Of a stretch of 33,080 nt of DNA, positions 1 through 6,434 are shown piece after piece. The translations under genes were made by a program, and so were the position numbers. The notes under the pieces are model-generated. The model saw nothing but the letters and a program-made list of their open reading frames with translations, made no database searches and was not told the origin of the DNA. This stretch comes from an uncultured Bacilli bacterium (lineage in GTDB: Bacteria; Bacillota_I; Bacilli_A; RF39; UBA660), in contig CANRPP010000013.1 in the NCBI GenBank assembly GCA_947632545.1, positions 1 to 33,080 on the forward strand. Direction: 5' to 3'. The stretch's first letter is position 1; every line of letters begins with the position of its first letter.

Positions 1-85
1 GAATGGCTACACATGCATTTTTTGCGCCACTTACTCTAATAGTACCAGATAGCTCTGCACCTCCATTTATTTCTAATACCTTCAT
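1..85 (-). CDS. murA: UDP-N-acetylglucosamine 1-carboxyvinyltransferase, N-terminal fragment
   Basis: Only the first 28 codons are inside the window; the gene continues past the left edge. The peptide reads MKVLEINGGAELSG followed by TIRVSGAKNACVAI, the characteristic MurA start with its conserved SGAKN motif. MurA transfers enolpyruvate from PEP to UDP-GlcNAc, the first committed step of peptidoglycan synthesis, in the cytoplasm. The ATG is preceded by GAGGT at SD distance and by a strong promoter about 85 bases upstream. The neighbouring holin/endolysin pair has its own terminator, so murA seems to be transcribed separately. An AroA-type EPSP synthase is the only close alternative, and the N-terminus fits MurA better. 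Confidence 0.85.
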   Translation of the reverse strand, partial: MKVLEINGGAELSGTIRVSGAKNACVAI

Positions 86-169
86 TTACATACCTCAAAT
101 CTATTCTATATATTTTATTACTAAAATCAAAAGTAGTTAGACTTTTTACTTTTTAATCAGCTAATATCC

Positions 170-198
170 ATTATAGATAATTTATTATATTTAGTCAA
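170..198 (-). promoter_or_regulatory. Sigma-A promoter of murA
   Basis: On the minus strand TTGACT (193-198) is separated by exactly 17 bases from TATAAT (170-175). The predicted start is near 163, giving a leader of about 78 bases before the murA ATG. Confidence 0.75.
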
Positions 199-258
199 TC
201 TCATATAGCATATATATTTAGCCAATAGCTAGTAAATTATTAGTAATAAATAGGTATA

Positions 259-303
259 ATAAAAGAACATAGCTATTCTAAATATAGCTTTTGTCCTTTT
301 TTT
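259..303 (-). terminator. Intrinsic terminator of the holin-endolysin unit
   Basis: A long imperfect hairpin (AAAGGACA..AGCTAT pairing with ATAGCTATGTTCTTT on the minus strand) overlaps the endolysin stop codon and ends in a T-rich tract. A seven-T run on the other side makes it potentially bidirectional. Confidence 0.6.
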
Positions 304-983
304 AAATTAATTCCATATAAATCATCACTTCTACAAGTAAATATGAGCTTTGGTTGAGGTGCTGGAGTTGGAGTTGGTTCTGGTGTTGGCTCTGGTTCTG
401 GTGTTGGCTCTGGCTCTGGCATTGGTTCTGGCTCTGGCGTTGGTTCTGGTTCTGGAACTGGAGTCGGTTCTGATTTTATCTCTTTAAAAGTATATCCATT
501 ACTATTAAGAATTTTTATACTATCATCTACCCAAAGACATTCCTCTGGTTTTTTACCATTATTTATACTCCAATTACCATTAGAGTTTTTATCCCATCCT
601 GTTCCTGTAAATCTTCCTCTCCCACACTCTATATGGCAATGATTTCCTGATGCATTACCTTTAGTACCCTCTTTATAAAATATTTCTCCTCTATTAATAG
701 TTTTTCCAATAAACAAATTACTAACATCATTATCATGAGCAAATAATACTGTCATATAATCAATTGTACCATCTGGATATTCTACTTGTTCAGAACTTTC
801 TAACCATACTTCATTAGCATCCTGTGTATATATTTTTTTTATTACCCCTGTAAATGGAGCTTTTATATAATCAATTCCTGCATCCAATCCACCATCATCT
901 ATAGCGTAACTATCTTTATGTGAACCTACCATATAACCTTGTGTTATTCTCATATATGGACTGGGATAAAGTGGTTTTTCCAT
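273..983 (-). CDS. M23 (LytM-like) metallopeptidase, probable endolysin
   Basis: 236 residues. The first ~150 match a zinc-dependent M23 endopeptidase that cuts peptidoglycan cross-bridges. Visible metal/active-site elements are His22 with the following Asp of HKDSYAIDD, the LFAHDND segment, and the HxH motif in GNHCHIE. There is no signal peptide, as expected for a phage-type endolysin exported through a holin. A Pro/Glu/Thr linker of PEPEPT-type repeats (about residues 172-212) leads to a short C-terminal segment of unknown function. The start codon overlaps the holin stop (TAATG), so the two are translationally coupled. The pair stands alone between murA and a sortase gene, with no other phage genes visible. 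Peptidase fold is fairly certain; phage origin is inferred from the holin partner. Confidence 0.75.
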   Translation of the reverse strand: MEKPLYPSPYMRITQGYMVGSHKDSYAIDDGGLDAGIDYIKAPFTGVIKKIYTQDANEVWLESSEQVEYPDGTIDYMTVLFAHDNDVSNLFIGKTINRGEIFYKEGTKGNASGNHCHIECGRGRFTGTGWDKNSNGNWSINNGKKPEECLWVDDSIKILNSNGYTFKEIKSEPTPVPEPEPTPEPEPMPEPEPTPEPEPTPEPTPTPAPQPKLIFTCRSDDLYGINLKKGQKLYLE

Positions 984-1324
984 TAATTTTCACCTTCCGT
1001 ATTAATAATATTTTCCTTTTTTATACATACAGTATCTGATTTTACTAAATCCTTATAGGATGCTAGTTTCCCTTCTAATGTTTTAAATATAGTATCAGCT
1101 CCTAAAAAGGAAAATAACCCGACCCATATACTTGTTGGAAAAGAGATATTTGTAAATTTCATACAAAATAAAATACCACAACCTATATTTATAACAAGAG
1201 AATAAAGACATAAATATTTACTTTTTTTAAATATTTTTTTCGTTTTTTGAATAAAAGCACATGTAATTGTAGAAAGTGCGATTGCTATTACAAGCAATTG
1301 TTGCAACAATTCTATTTTTAACAT
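983..1324 (-). CDS. Phage-type holin-like small membrane protein
   Basis: 113 residues with three hydrophobic stretches (about 5-22, 38-55 and 62-78), short charged loops (KKIFKKSK) and a charged C-terminus. The segment FPTSIWVGLFSFLGADTIFKTLEGKL resembles holins found next to endolysins in Bacillota prophages. Holins form membrane lesions that let the endolysin reach the wall. AGGAGG lies just upstream of the ATG. The stop overlaps the start of the M23 peptidase, the classical lysis-cassette order. The assignment rests on topology, the short motif and context. Confidence 0.65.
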   Translation of the reverse strand: MLKIELLQQLLVIAIALSTITCAFIQKTKKIFKKSKYLCLYSLVINIGCGILFCMKFTNISFPTSIWVGLFSFLGADTIFKTLEGKLASYKDLVKSDTVCIKKENIINTEGEN

Positions 1325-1340
1325 TACTACCTCCTAAAAT

Positions 1341-1370
1341 AATATATGCTAAAAACTATTTTTGACACAA
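1341..1370 (-). promoter_or_regulatory. Possible promoter of the holin-endolysin pair
   Basis: TTGTGT (1365-1370), 18 bases, TATATT (1341-1346) on the minus strand just before the holin SD. Both boxes deviate from consensus, so this is tentative. Confidence 0.35.
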
Positions 1371-1420
1371 ATAATAGAATTAAAATATAAATACTTTTTT
1401 CCAAATATTACCATATATTA

Positions 1421-2299
1421 TTAATTATAGTAACTTTTCTTTTGAGTCTTTATTAATTTTGCTTGTATAACTATTCTTTCTCCTTGATTATTTAAGCAAG
1501 TAGATAATGTTAGAAATTTATCATTAGTATTAACTTCTGTATCAATTGGTGCGATATTCCTTTCTTTCATTGTTTGAATCCATTTTTGTTTTTTTGTTTT
1601 ATTACTAAAATTAGTGATTATATAATATCCTTCACTTTTTATAGTGTAAATAGAAAATATTTGAAATATCATATTCTCTTTTTTAGTAGATAAGAATATA
1701 ACATAATTATCTTTATTTTTTTGCCAAGTTGGTGATAGTGTATCTTTTAATGAACCAAATAATGTTTTATCAAGTCTCCCATGTCCATAAATAATTGTAT
1801 TCTCATTTAAATTATTTATATCATTTCGATAATCCATAAAAACCCAACCTGCTTTATTATCTTTCTTATCAAAAGAATGATTTAAATAATAATTATTATC
1901 ATCTGCTTGAACAACAGGATAATTAACATTTGTATTTCTTATACGAATAAATCCCACTGTATCACTATTTTTTGATACCAGAATAGATAAATTAACTTCA
2001 TAAAATGGTGTTTTTGCATAATAATAGTAATTACTATTTCTATTGTATGGGGGATTAATTAATATACCTTTTTTACTATTATTTTTAATATCAATATTTT
2101 TATTAATTTCTGTAGTTATTTGTCGTATTTTGGAATTATCATGATACCAATTTAATATAGTATATAATGAGAAGATAATACTACCAAGGCACAATAATAT
2201 TAGAAAACAAATTAATTTATTTACCTTTATTTTTTTATTGTTTTCTGTATTTGTTGTTTGCATCTTGTAATATTCTTCTATAGTTAGATATTTTCTCAA
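1421..2299 (-). CDS. srtB: Sortase, class B-like
   Basis: 292 residues. A basic cytoplasmic N-terminus and a signal anchor (about 29-50) precede an extracellular sortase barrel. The catalytic triad is visible: His173 in IIYGHGR, Cys268 in LTLSTC and Arg275 in GERIVIQ. Sortases cleave a C-terminal sorting signal and join the protein to peptidoglycan. Class B is favoured by the NVNYPVVQADDNNYYLNH and GWVFMDYRND segments and by the two neighbouring proteins ending in NPNTSD, a variant of the SrtB-type NPxTx motif. Initiation is at TTG, chosen because GAGGTG lies 7 bases upstream; the next in-frame ATG is codon 13. It is divergent from one substrate gene. Class D cannot be fully excluded. Confidence 0.85.
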   Translation of the reverse strand: MRKYLTIEEYYKMQTTNTENNKKIKVNKLICFLILLCLGSIIFSLYTILNWYHDNSKIRQITTEINKNIDIKNNSKKGILINPPYNRNSNYYYYAKTPFYEVNLSILVSKNSDTVGFIRIRNTNVNYPVVQADDNNYYLNHSFDKKDNKAGWVFMDYRNDINNLNENTIIYGHGRLDKTLFGSLKDTLSPTWQKNKDNYVIFLSTKKENMIFQIFSIYTIKSEGYYIITNFSNKTKKQKWIQTMKERNIAPIDTEVNTNDKFLTLSTCLNNQGERIVIQAKLIKTQKKSYYN

Positions 2300-2359
2300 T
2301 TATAATCACCTCATTATATAAAATAGCTAACTTATTATTATGATAAAAGGAGTAGATTT

Positions 2360-3019
2360 ATGAAAAAAATATTATTTTTTTCTCTTATTGCAATAATGTC
2401 ACTATCAGTATTTACAAATGTATTTGCTGCTGATACTTATGGAGTAGTAAGAGATATTACTAAACAAACTGGAGATTCTTTATCTTCTGGTAATGGAACT
2501 ATAGAAACTAAAGGAGATACAACTACTATTAGATATTCAGCTTCTACATTTAAAATGTTAGAAGCAGATAAACATGCTGCTAGTGGAGAAAGACCAGGTC
2601 CTGCAGCTTGGATTGGATTTGAAGTTGAAGAACCAACTAATCAAAAGGATTCAAAATATAAAGTAACAACTCCAGATAATAAAACAACTAGTGTTACAAC
2701 TTCCCCATATAGAGATTATGTTGGAATAACACCAGAAAATCTTAAAAAAGCTCTTTTAAATGGTACAGTATTAACCTATAAATATGCTTTCGACTGGAAT
2801 GAAGATAATGACAATGATCAATATGTTATAATTGAAATTGATCCAGAGGAACTTACTTTATTAGCAGTTAATGATGGAGATATTGTATGGTCTCCAGAAA
2901 TTGCTAAAGAAGTTTTAGCACAACAAAATCCTAATACTTCAGACATTAATGTATTTTGGTTAATTGGACTTATTTTAATTAGTAGTTTTGGTTTTAGATA
3001 TTATTTTAAGAAAATATAA
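2360..3019 (+). CDS. Secreted NPNTSD-anchored surface protein, sortase substrate 1
   Basis: 219 residues and the only long plus-strand gene here. A signal peptide (1-23, cleavage likely after NVFA) is followed by a ~165-residue ectodomain I do not recognise. The C-terminus has NPNTSD (190-195), a hydrophobic segment and the tail YYFKKI, a complete cell-wall sorting signal. AAGGAG lies at SD distance before the ATG. It is divergent from the sortase gene (60 bases apart) and convergent with the second NPNTSD protein, with a shared terminator between them. Two AxWIGFEV/DYVGITPENLKKAL-like stretches suggest a beta-sandwich ligand-binding or carbohydrate-type domain, but that is a guess. Anchoring by the adjacent sortase is inferred from the motif and proximity. 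Confidence 0.8.
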   Translation: MKKILFFSLIAIMSLSVFTNVFAADTYGVVRDITKQTGDSLSSGNGTIETKGDTTTIRYSASTFKMLEADKHAASGERPGPAAWIGFEVEEPTNQKDSKYKVTTPDNKTTSVTTSPYRDYVGITPENLKKALLNGTVLTYKYAFDWNEDNDNDQYVIIEIDPEELTLLAVNDGDIVWSPEIAKEVLAQQNPNTSDINVFWLIGLILISSFGFRYYFKKI

Positions 3020-3034
3020 TATTAAATTTTCAAT

Positions 3035-3066
3035 AAAAAATATGTAATTTCAATTACATATTTTTT
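3035..3066. terminator. Bidirectional intrinsic terminator between convergent surface-protein genes
   Basis: A near-perfect inverted repeat: AAAAAATATGTAATT (3035-3049) pairs with AATTACATATTTTTT (3052-3066). A/T runs on both sides make it usable in both directions. Confidence 0.8.
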
Positions 3067-3067
3067 A

Positions 3068-3832
3068 TTATATAGATTTTATCTTCTTTATTAAAAAGAA
3101 TAATCCTAATAAAACTATTATAGATACTAATACATAAGGTAGTGAATTATCTGAAGTATTGGGATTTTCAATTTCTTGAGTATTCTTATCAGGTAATTGT
3201 GTATAGATATCTACTCCATAAGGTGCTTTTATATTACATGCCCAAAGATATCTAACATTAGTAGCATTTTTAGCTTCTTTATCTAAATCAATAAAACCTG
3301 TTGTCTCTATTTCTTTTCCATAGTTTAATACTGTAAATCTAACTTGAATTTTTCCTTCATCAGATGATTTAAATTCCCACCTATATGTATATACATCATC
3401 TTCTTTAATTATAGCCTTAAAATCTTTTGCCCAATTTGCAGTCAATATAAAATTATTATCACTTTTTTGTGTCATTACAACTGCTTCAGTTAAATACTTA
3501 TTTGATTTATTATTAAGAGCAATAGAAAGTTCAAATAAATCTAAATTCTTATAGTTTTCTTTATTTAATCCTACATAAACTTCTTCTATAATACCATCAC
3601 TTAATTTTGCTGTACTCGATTTATTAAATGGTCCATATTTCATTCCTTCTTTTTCTATAGCCTCACCTTTTAAATTAGTAACATTTTTTGTTATTTGTTC
3701 TTTTTTACCATATCCTCCTTCTGTTTGCCAATCTTTATATTCCCATTTTGTTAATGCACTAACTGACTGTGTTAATAAACAAAAAAATATAGCTCCTACA
3801 AATAATATATTTAAATATTTTTTTATTTTAAT
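3068..3832 (-). CDS. Secreted NPNTSD-anchored surface protein, sortase substrate 2 (ATT start proposed)
   Basis: From the first in-frame ATG (3643) the protein would be 191 residues with no signal peptide. The frame stays open upstream and encodes a textbook signal peptide, KIKKYLNILFVGAIFFCLL then TQSVSA. AGGAGG sits 7 bases before an ATT codon at 3830-3832, and no ATG, GTG or TTG occurs in that stretch. I therefore propose ATT as initiator, giving 254 residues. The C-terminus has NPNTSD (about 223-228), a hydrophobic segment and the tail KKIKSI, matching substrate 1. The ectodomain, with motifs such as TYRWEFKSSDEGKI, is unrecognised. Alternatives are a start-codon mutation that reduces expression, or a sequencing error. 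Confidence 0.75.
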   Translation of the reverse strand: MKIKKYLNILFVGAIFFCLLTQSVSALTKWEYKDWQTEGGYGKKEQITKNVTNLKGEAIEKEGMKYGPFNKSSTAKLSDGIIEEVYVGLNKENYKNLDLFELSIALNNKSNKYLTEAVVMTQKSDNNFILTANWAKDFKAIIKEDDVYTYRWEFKSSDEGKIQVRFTVLNYGKEIETTGFIDLDKEAKNATNVRYLWACNIKAPYGVDIYTQLPDKNTQEIENPNTSDNSLPYVLVSIIVLLGLFFLIKKIKSI

Positions 3833-3870
3833 TTAAACCCCTCCTTATACTACATATTATTCAATTAGCA

Positions 3871-3899
3871 ATTATAATAGAAATATTTAATTACAAAAA
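3871..3899 (-). promoter_or_regulatory. Possible promoter of sortase substrate 2
   Basis: TATAAT (3871-3876) on the minus strand lies 17 bases downstream of TTTTTG (3894-3899). The weak -35 box overlaps the T-tract of the rpsI terminator. Confidence 0.35.
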
Positions 3900-3932
3900 A
3901 AGAACTGAATGAAATTTTTCATTACAGCTCTT
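3895..3932 (-). terminator. Intrinsic terminator of rplM-rpsI
   Basis: On the minus strand AAGAGCTG..AATGA pairs with TCATTCAGTTCTT (one bulged T), followed by seven Ts. It lies shortly after the rpsI stop. Confidence 0.8.
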
Positions 3933-3947
3933 TGAAACATGTAAATC

Positions 3948-4373
3948 TTAACGTTTACTAAATTGTGGTGCACGACGTGCTTTCTTTAAACCTGGTTTTT
4001 TACGTTCTTTCTTACGAGCATCTCTTGTAATAAAGCCATTAACTTTTAATGTTTTACGGAAACTATTTTCACTATCTGCAGGTGTAGTTTTATCATAATC
4101 TAATAAAGCTCTTGCAATACCTAAACGGATTGCTCCTGCTTGACCAGATGAACCTCCACCCTTAACAGTAACATCAATATCAAACATATCTCTAGTATTA
4201 GTTACATCTAATGGTTGACATAAATCTAAGATTAAGATTTTATTTGTAAAATATTCTTCTACATCACGACCATTAACTGTAATTTTTCCTTTACCTGAAG
4301 TTAATGAAACACGAGCTACACTAGTTTTTCTACGTCCAGTACCAGTATAAATATTTTTGTCTTCTTTTGCCAT
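3948..4373 (-). CDS. rpsI: 30S ribosomal protein S9
   Basis: 141 residues, slightly longer than the usual ~130. [12 protein letters not shown] at the N-terminus, [20 protein letters not shown] in the middle and the invariant C-terminus APQFSKR identify S9. The C-terminal tail reaches the P-site tRNA in the 30S subunit. The gene follows rplM after 11 bases and is the last gene before a strong terminator, the standard rplM-rpsI pair. Confidence 0.98.
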   Translation of the reverse strand: MAKEDKNIYTGTGRRKTSVARVSLTSGKGKITVNGRDVEEYFTNKILILDLCQPLDVTNTRDMFDIDVTVKGGGSSGQAGAIRLGIARALLDYDKTTPADSENSFRKTLKVNGFITRDARKKERKKPGLKKARRAPQFSKR

Positions 4374-4384
4374 AACTTACCCTC

Positions 4385-4816
4385 CTACTTTACCTCAAGC
4401 ACTTCAGGCTTTTGAGCTTCGTGCTTATGTTCAGATCCTTTGTATACAAATAATTTTTTATACATTTGGCGACCAAGTCTGTTATGTGGAAGCATTCCTT
4501 TAACAGCTCTTTCAACCATTTCTTCAGGATATCTTTCTCTCATTACTTTTGCAGTTCTTTCTCTTAATCCACCTTGATACATAGAATGATTATAATAAAT
4601 CTTTTTCTCTTCTTTGTTTCCAGTTAAAAGAACTTTTTCTGCATTGATAATAATGATATTATCTCCACAATCAATATGTGGTGTAAATGTAGGTTTGTGT
4701 TTACCACGTAAGTATGTAGCAGCTAAAGTAGCAACTCTACCAAGAGGCTTATTAGTAGCATCAATTACATACCACTTACGATCTACAGTTTCTTTTTTTT
4801 GCATAAAACTTTTCAT
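4385..4816 (-). CDS. rplM: 50S ribosomal protein L13
   Basis: 143 residues, the normal length. [32 protein letters not shown] and the [14 protein letters not shown] segment identify L13, an early-assembly large-subunit protein. It is first in the rplM-rpsI unit, preceded by an SD (AAAAGGAGAG), a structured leader and its own promoter. L13 is known to act in feedback control of this operon in low-GC Gram-positives. Confidence 0.98.
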   Translation of the reverse strand: MKSFMQKKETVDRKWYVIDATNKPLGRVATLAATYLRGKHKPTFTPHIDCGDNIIIINAEKVLLTGNKEEKKIYYNHSMYQGGLRERTAKVMRERYPEEMVERAVKGMLPHNRLGRQMYKKLFVYKGSEHKHEAQKPEVLEVK

Positions 4817-4886
4817 TTTTTCTCTCCTTTTACTTAAATTAAGTTTTCCCAGGACTTAATTTTAGTGGGGATATTTGAATGTACCG
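4817..4886 (-). promoter_or_regulatory. L13-leader-like 5' UTR
   Basis: The ~70-base leader contains a perfect 9-bp stem, AAATTAAGT with ACTTAATTT (4854-4862 and 4836-4844), closing the loop CCTGGGAAA directly upstream of the SD. An autoregulatory L13 leader family is known in Bacillota, and the conserved GUCCUGGGAAA-type loop fits my recollection of it. The stem is seen; the family match is recalled and should be confirmed with the covariance model. Confidence 0.6.
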
Positions 4887-4892
4887 CTTATA

Positions 4893-4921
4893 ATTGTACT
4901 AAAAAAAGTACAAAAAATCAA
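4893..4921 (-). promoter_or_regulatory. Sigma-A promoter of rplM-rpsI, with embedded palindrome
   Basis: TTGATT (4916-4921), 17 bases, TACAAT (4893-4898) on the minus strand. The spacer and -10 contain an inverted repeat TTGTAC-N8-GTACAA. Confidence 0.65.
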
Positions 4922-4958
4922 TAGTTTTAACCTATTTTGCAAATATTTTTACATTTTT

Positions 4959-4995
4959 ATTAATAATATTCAATTATTTATAAAATATTATTAAT
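4959..4995. repeat. AT-only inverted repeat downstream of the kinase-like gene
   Basis: ATTAATAATATT (4959-4970) is the reverse complement of AATATTATTAAT (4984-4995), giving a 12-bp A/T stem with a 13-base loop. No T-tract follows on the minus strand, so it is at best a weak terminator or 3'-end stabiliser for the upstream operon. Confidence 0.4.
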
Positions 4996-4999
4996 ATTA

Positions 5000-5677
5000 T
5001 TACCTATTTTTTATTTTTTTCTTTGCATATTGATATAGTGTATCATGCCTATCCATAGTAGCTTCTACAAATTCTGAAGTAGAATTACAACCTAATAGAC
5101 TATATTCACATTGAAGTACTTTAAGTTGTTTAAATTTTTCGTTAAAATCATTATAAAACTTTGATATTATTATTCCTGCAAATACAAAATTTTTAAGCTC
5201 CACATTATTCTGAAATTCTATATTATCTATATCTTGTAAATCATCAATAATATAAGTCCCCGAATCTATAAATCTAAACATACCATCATATATAAAATTT
5301 GATAAATGCCAATCAGTAACATATATATATTTCTCAGATAATAAATTTAATTCTTTTTCTATACAATAAAGCTCTTCTATAAATTTATCTTTAGATATAT
5401 TATATAATTCTGTTTTTGATTTAGTAATTAATTCAGTAGTATAAGCTTTTAATGAACCTTCTTCATCTAAATATATTTTTTTAGGTAGTAATATTCTTTT
5501 AGTTTTTATATCTTTTAAGTAATCCCCTGTTTTTAAATCAAGATCACAGCAGTCATTATACAATATTTTTAAAGCTTCTCCATTATATTTATAAACTTTA
5601 CCATTACATCCTTTACCAATAAATTCTAATAAAGACGGATTTATAGTTACTTTTTTACCTTCTAAATATAAATTCAT
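5000..5677 (-). CDS. Small protein-kinase-fold protein (RIO/lipopolysaccharide-kinase-like)
   Basis: 225 residues. Kinase landmarks are in order: a glycine-rich loop IGKGCNGKVYKY (20-31), the ATP lysine in EALKIL (Lys37), a catalytic-loop equivalent VTDWHLSNF (Asp122 and Asn127, the HRDxxxxN spacing) and a DFG equivalent FIDSG (Asp138). All four key residues are present, so it could be catalytically active. The C-lobe after the DSG is short and there is no membrane segment. Homologues are often annotated only as protein kinase. It is last in the SDR-ecfA-ecfA-truA operon, 17 bases after truA. The substrate (protein, tRNA or small molecule) cannot be told from sequence. Confidence 0.6.
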   Translation of the reverse strand: MNLYLEGKKVTINPSLLEFIGKGCNGKVYKYNGEALKILYNDCCDLDLKTGDYLKDIKTKRILLPKKIYLDEEGSLKAYTTELITKSKTELYNISKDKFIEELYCIEKELNLLSEKYIYVTDWHLSNFIYDGMFRFIDSGTYIIDDLQDIDNIEFQNNVELKNFVFAGIIISKFYNDFNEKFKQLKVLQCEYSLLGCNSTSEFVEATMDRHDTLYQYAKKKIKNR

Positions 5678-5694
5678 AATTTTCCCCCTATTAT

Positions 5695-6432
5695 TTAAAT
5701 ATTATATTTAACATCTACTAAATATAAACCTTCACTAGGTGCAGTTACACCACATTTACTTCTATCTTTACTATTAAGTATTTTTAAAACATTATTGTAA
5801 TCTAGTTTATTTTCACCTACTTTTATAAGTATCCCTACCATATTTCTTACTTGATATCTTAAGAAACCATTTCCTCTAAAAGTAAATATAAGTTTATTAT
5901 TATCTTCTTCTACTTTAGCAATATCAATTTTTCTAATACAATTTGGTTTATTAACATTTTCTGTAACAAATGCCCTAAAATCATGTTCTCCAATAAATAC
6001 TTTTATTGCTTCTTTAATAGCAGAAACATTTAATTTATAATTATACTGAAATACATAATTTCTCTCAATTGGATTATATTCACCCATATTAAGATAATAT
6101 TTATATTCTTTTTCTTTACTATTATATCTAGCATGAAATTTATCATCAACTATTTTTGTTTCAATAACATGTATATCTTCTGGTAAATTACTATTTAAGG
6201 CTCTTTTAAATTTATGAGTAGTAATATCTATATCTAAATCAACATGAGCATATTGACATAGGGCATGTACACCTTTATCTGTTCTACCTGATGATTGAAC
6301 AGTTTTTCTAATTCCATTATTTATTTTCTCTATTGCATTTTCTAGCTCATTTTGAATTGTTCTTAAATTAGGTTGCATTTGATATCCACAAAAATTACTA
6401 CCATCATATGAAAATTTAATTAAGTAACGCAC
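5695..6432 (-). CDS. truA: tRNA pseudouridine(38-40) synthase
   Basis: 245 residues, normal for TruA. The N-terminus IKFSYDGSNFCGYQMQP, the catalytic motif SSGRTDKGVHA (catalytic Asp in RTD), and FRGNGFLRYQVRNMVGIL near the C-terminus identify the enzyme. It isomerises U38, U39 and U40 in the tRNA anticodon stem. It lies 2 bases after the second ECF-like ATPase gene, keeping the Bacillota order ecfA1-ecfA2-ecfT-truA-rplM-rpsI except that ecfT is missing and a kinase-like gene is inserted before rplM. Confidence 0.95.
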   Translation of the reverse strand: MRYLIKFSYDGSNFCGYQMQPNLRTIQNELENAIEKINNGIRKTVQSSGRTDKGVHALCQYAHVDLDIDITTHKFKRALNSNLPEDIHVIETKIVDDKFHARYNSKEKEYKYYLNMGEYNPIERNYVFQYNYKLNVSAIKEAIKVFIGEHDFRAFVTENVNKPNCIRKIDIAKVEEDNNKLIFTFRGNGFLRYQVRNMVGILIKVGENKLDYNNVLKILNSKDRSKCGVTAPSEGLYLVDVKYNI

Positions 6433-6434
6433 TA

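Noticed and set aside
2300-2359. Promoters in the divergent gap between the sortase and substrate 1 genes
   Set aside because: TATAAT-like words occur on both strands but none has a matching -35 at 16-18 bases or a sensible distance to the start codon.
3068-3643. ATG at 3643 as the start of sortase substrate 2
   Set aside because: It removes the signal peptide from a protein with a complete sorting signal, and no SD lies at the right distance, whereas an SD precedes the ATT at 3832.
4614-4859. Plus-strand frame of 81 codons over rplM and its leader
   Set aside because: It is antisense to a certain ribosomal gene, has no SD and shows no recognisable domain. Other plus-strand frames over ribosomal genes (for example 11549-11752, 15570-15779, 19492-19683, 19905-20132, 21456-21743) were rejected for the same reason.
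4959-4995. AT-only inverted repeat as a strong terminator of the kinase-like gene
   Set aside because: No T-tract follows on the minus strand and the loop is 13 bases; kept only as a low-confidence repeat.
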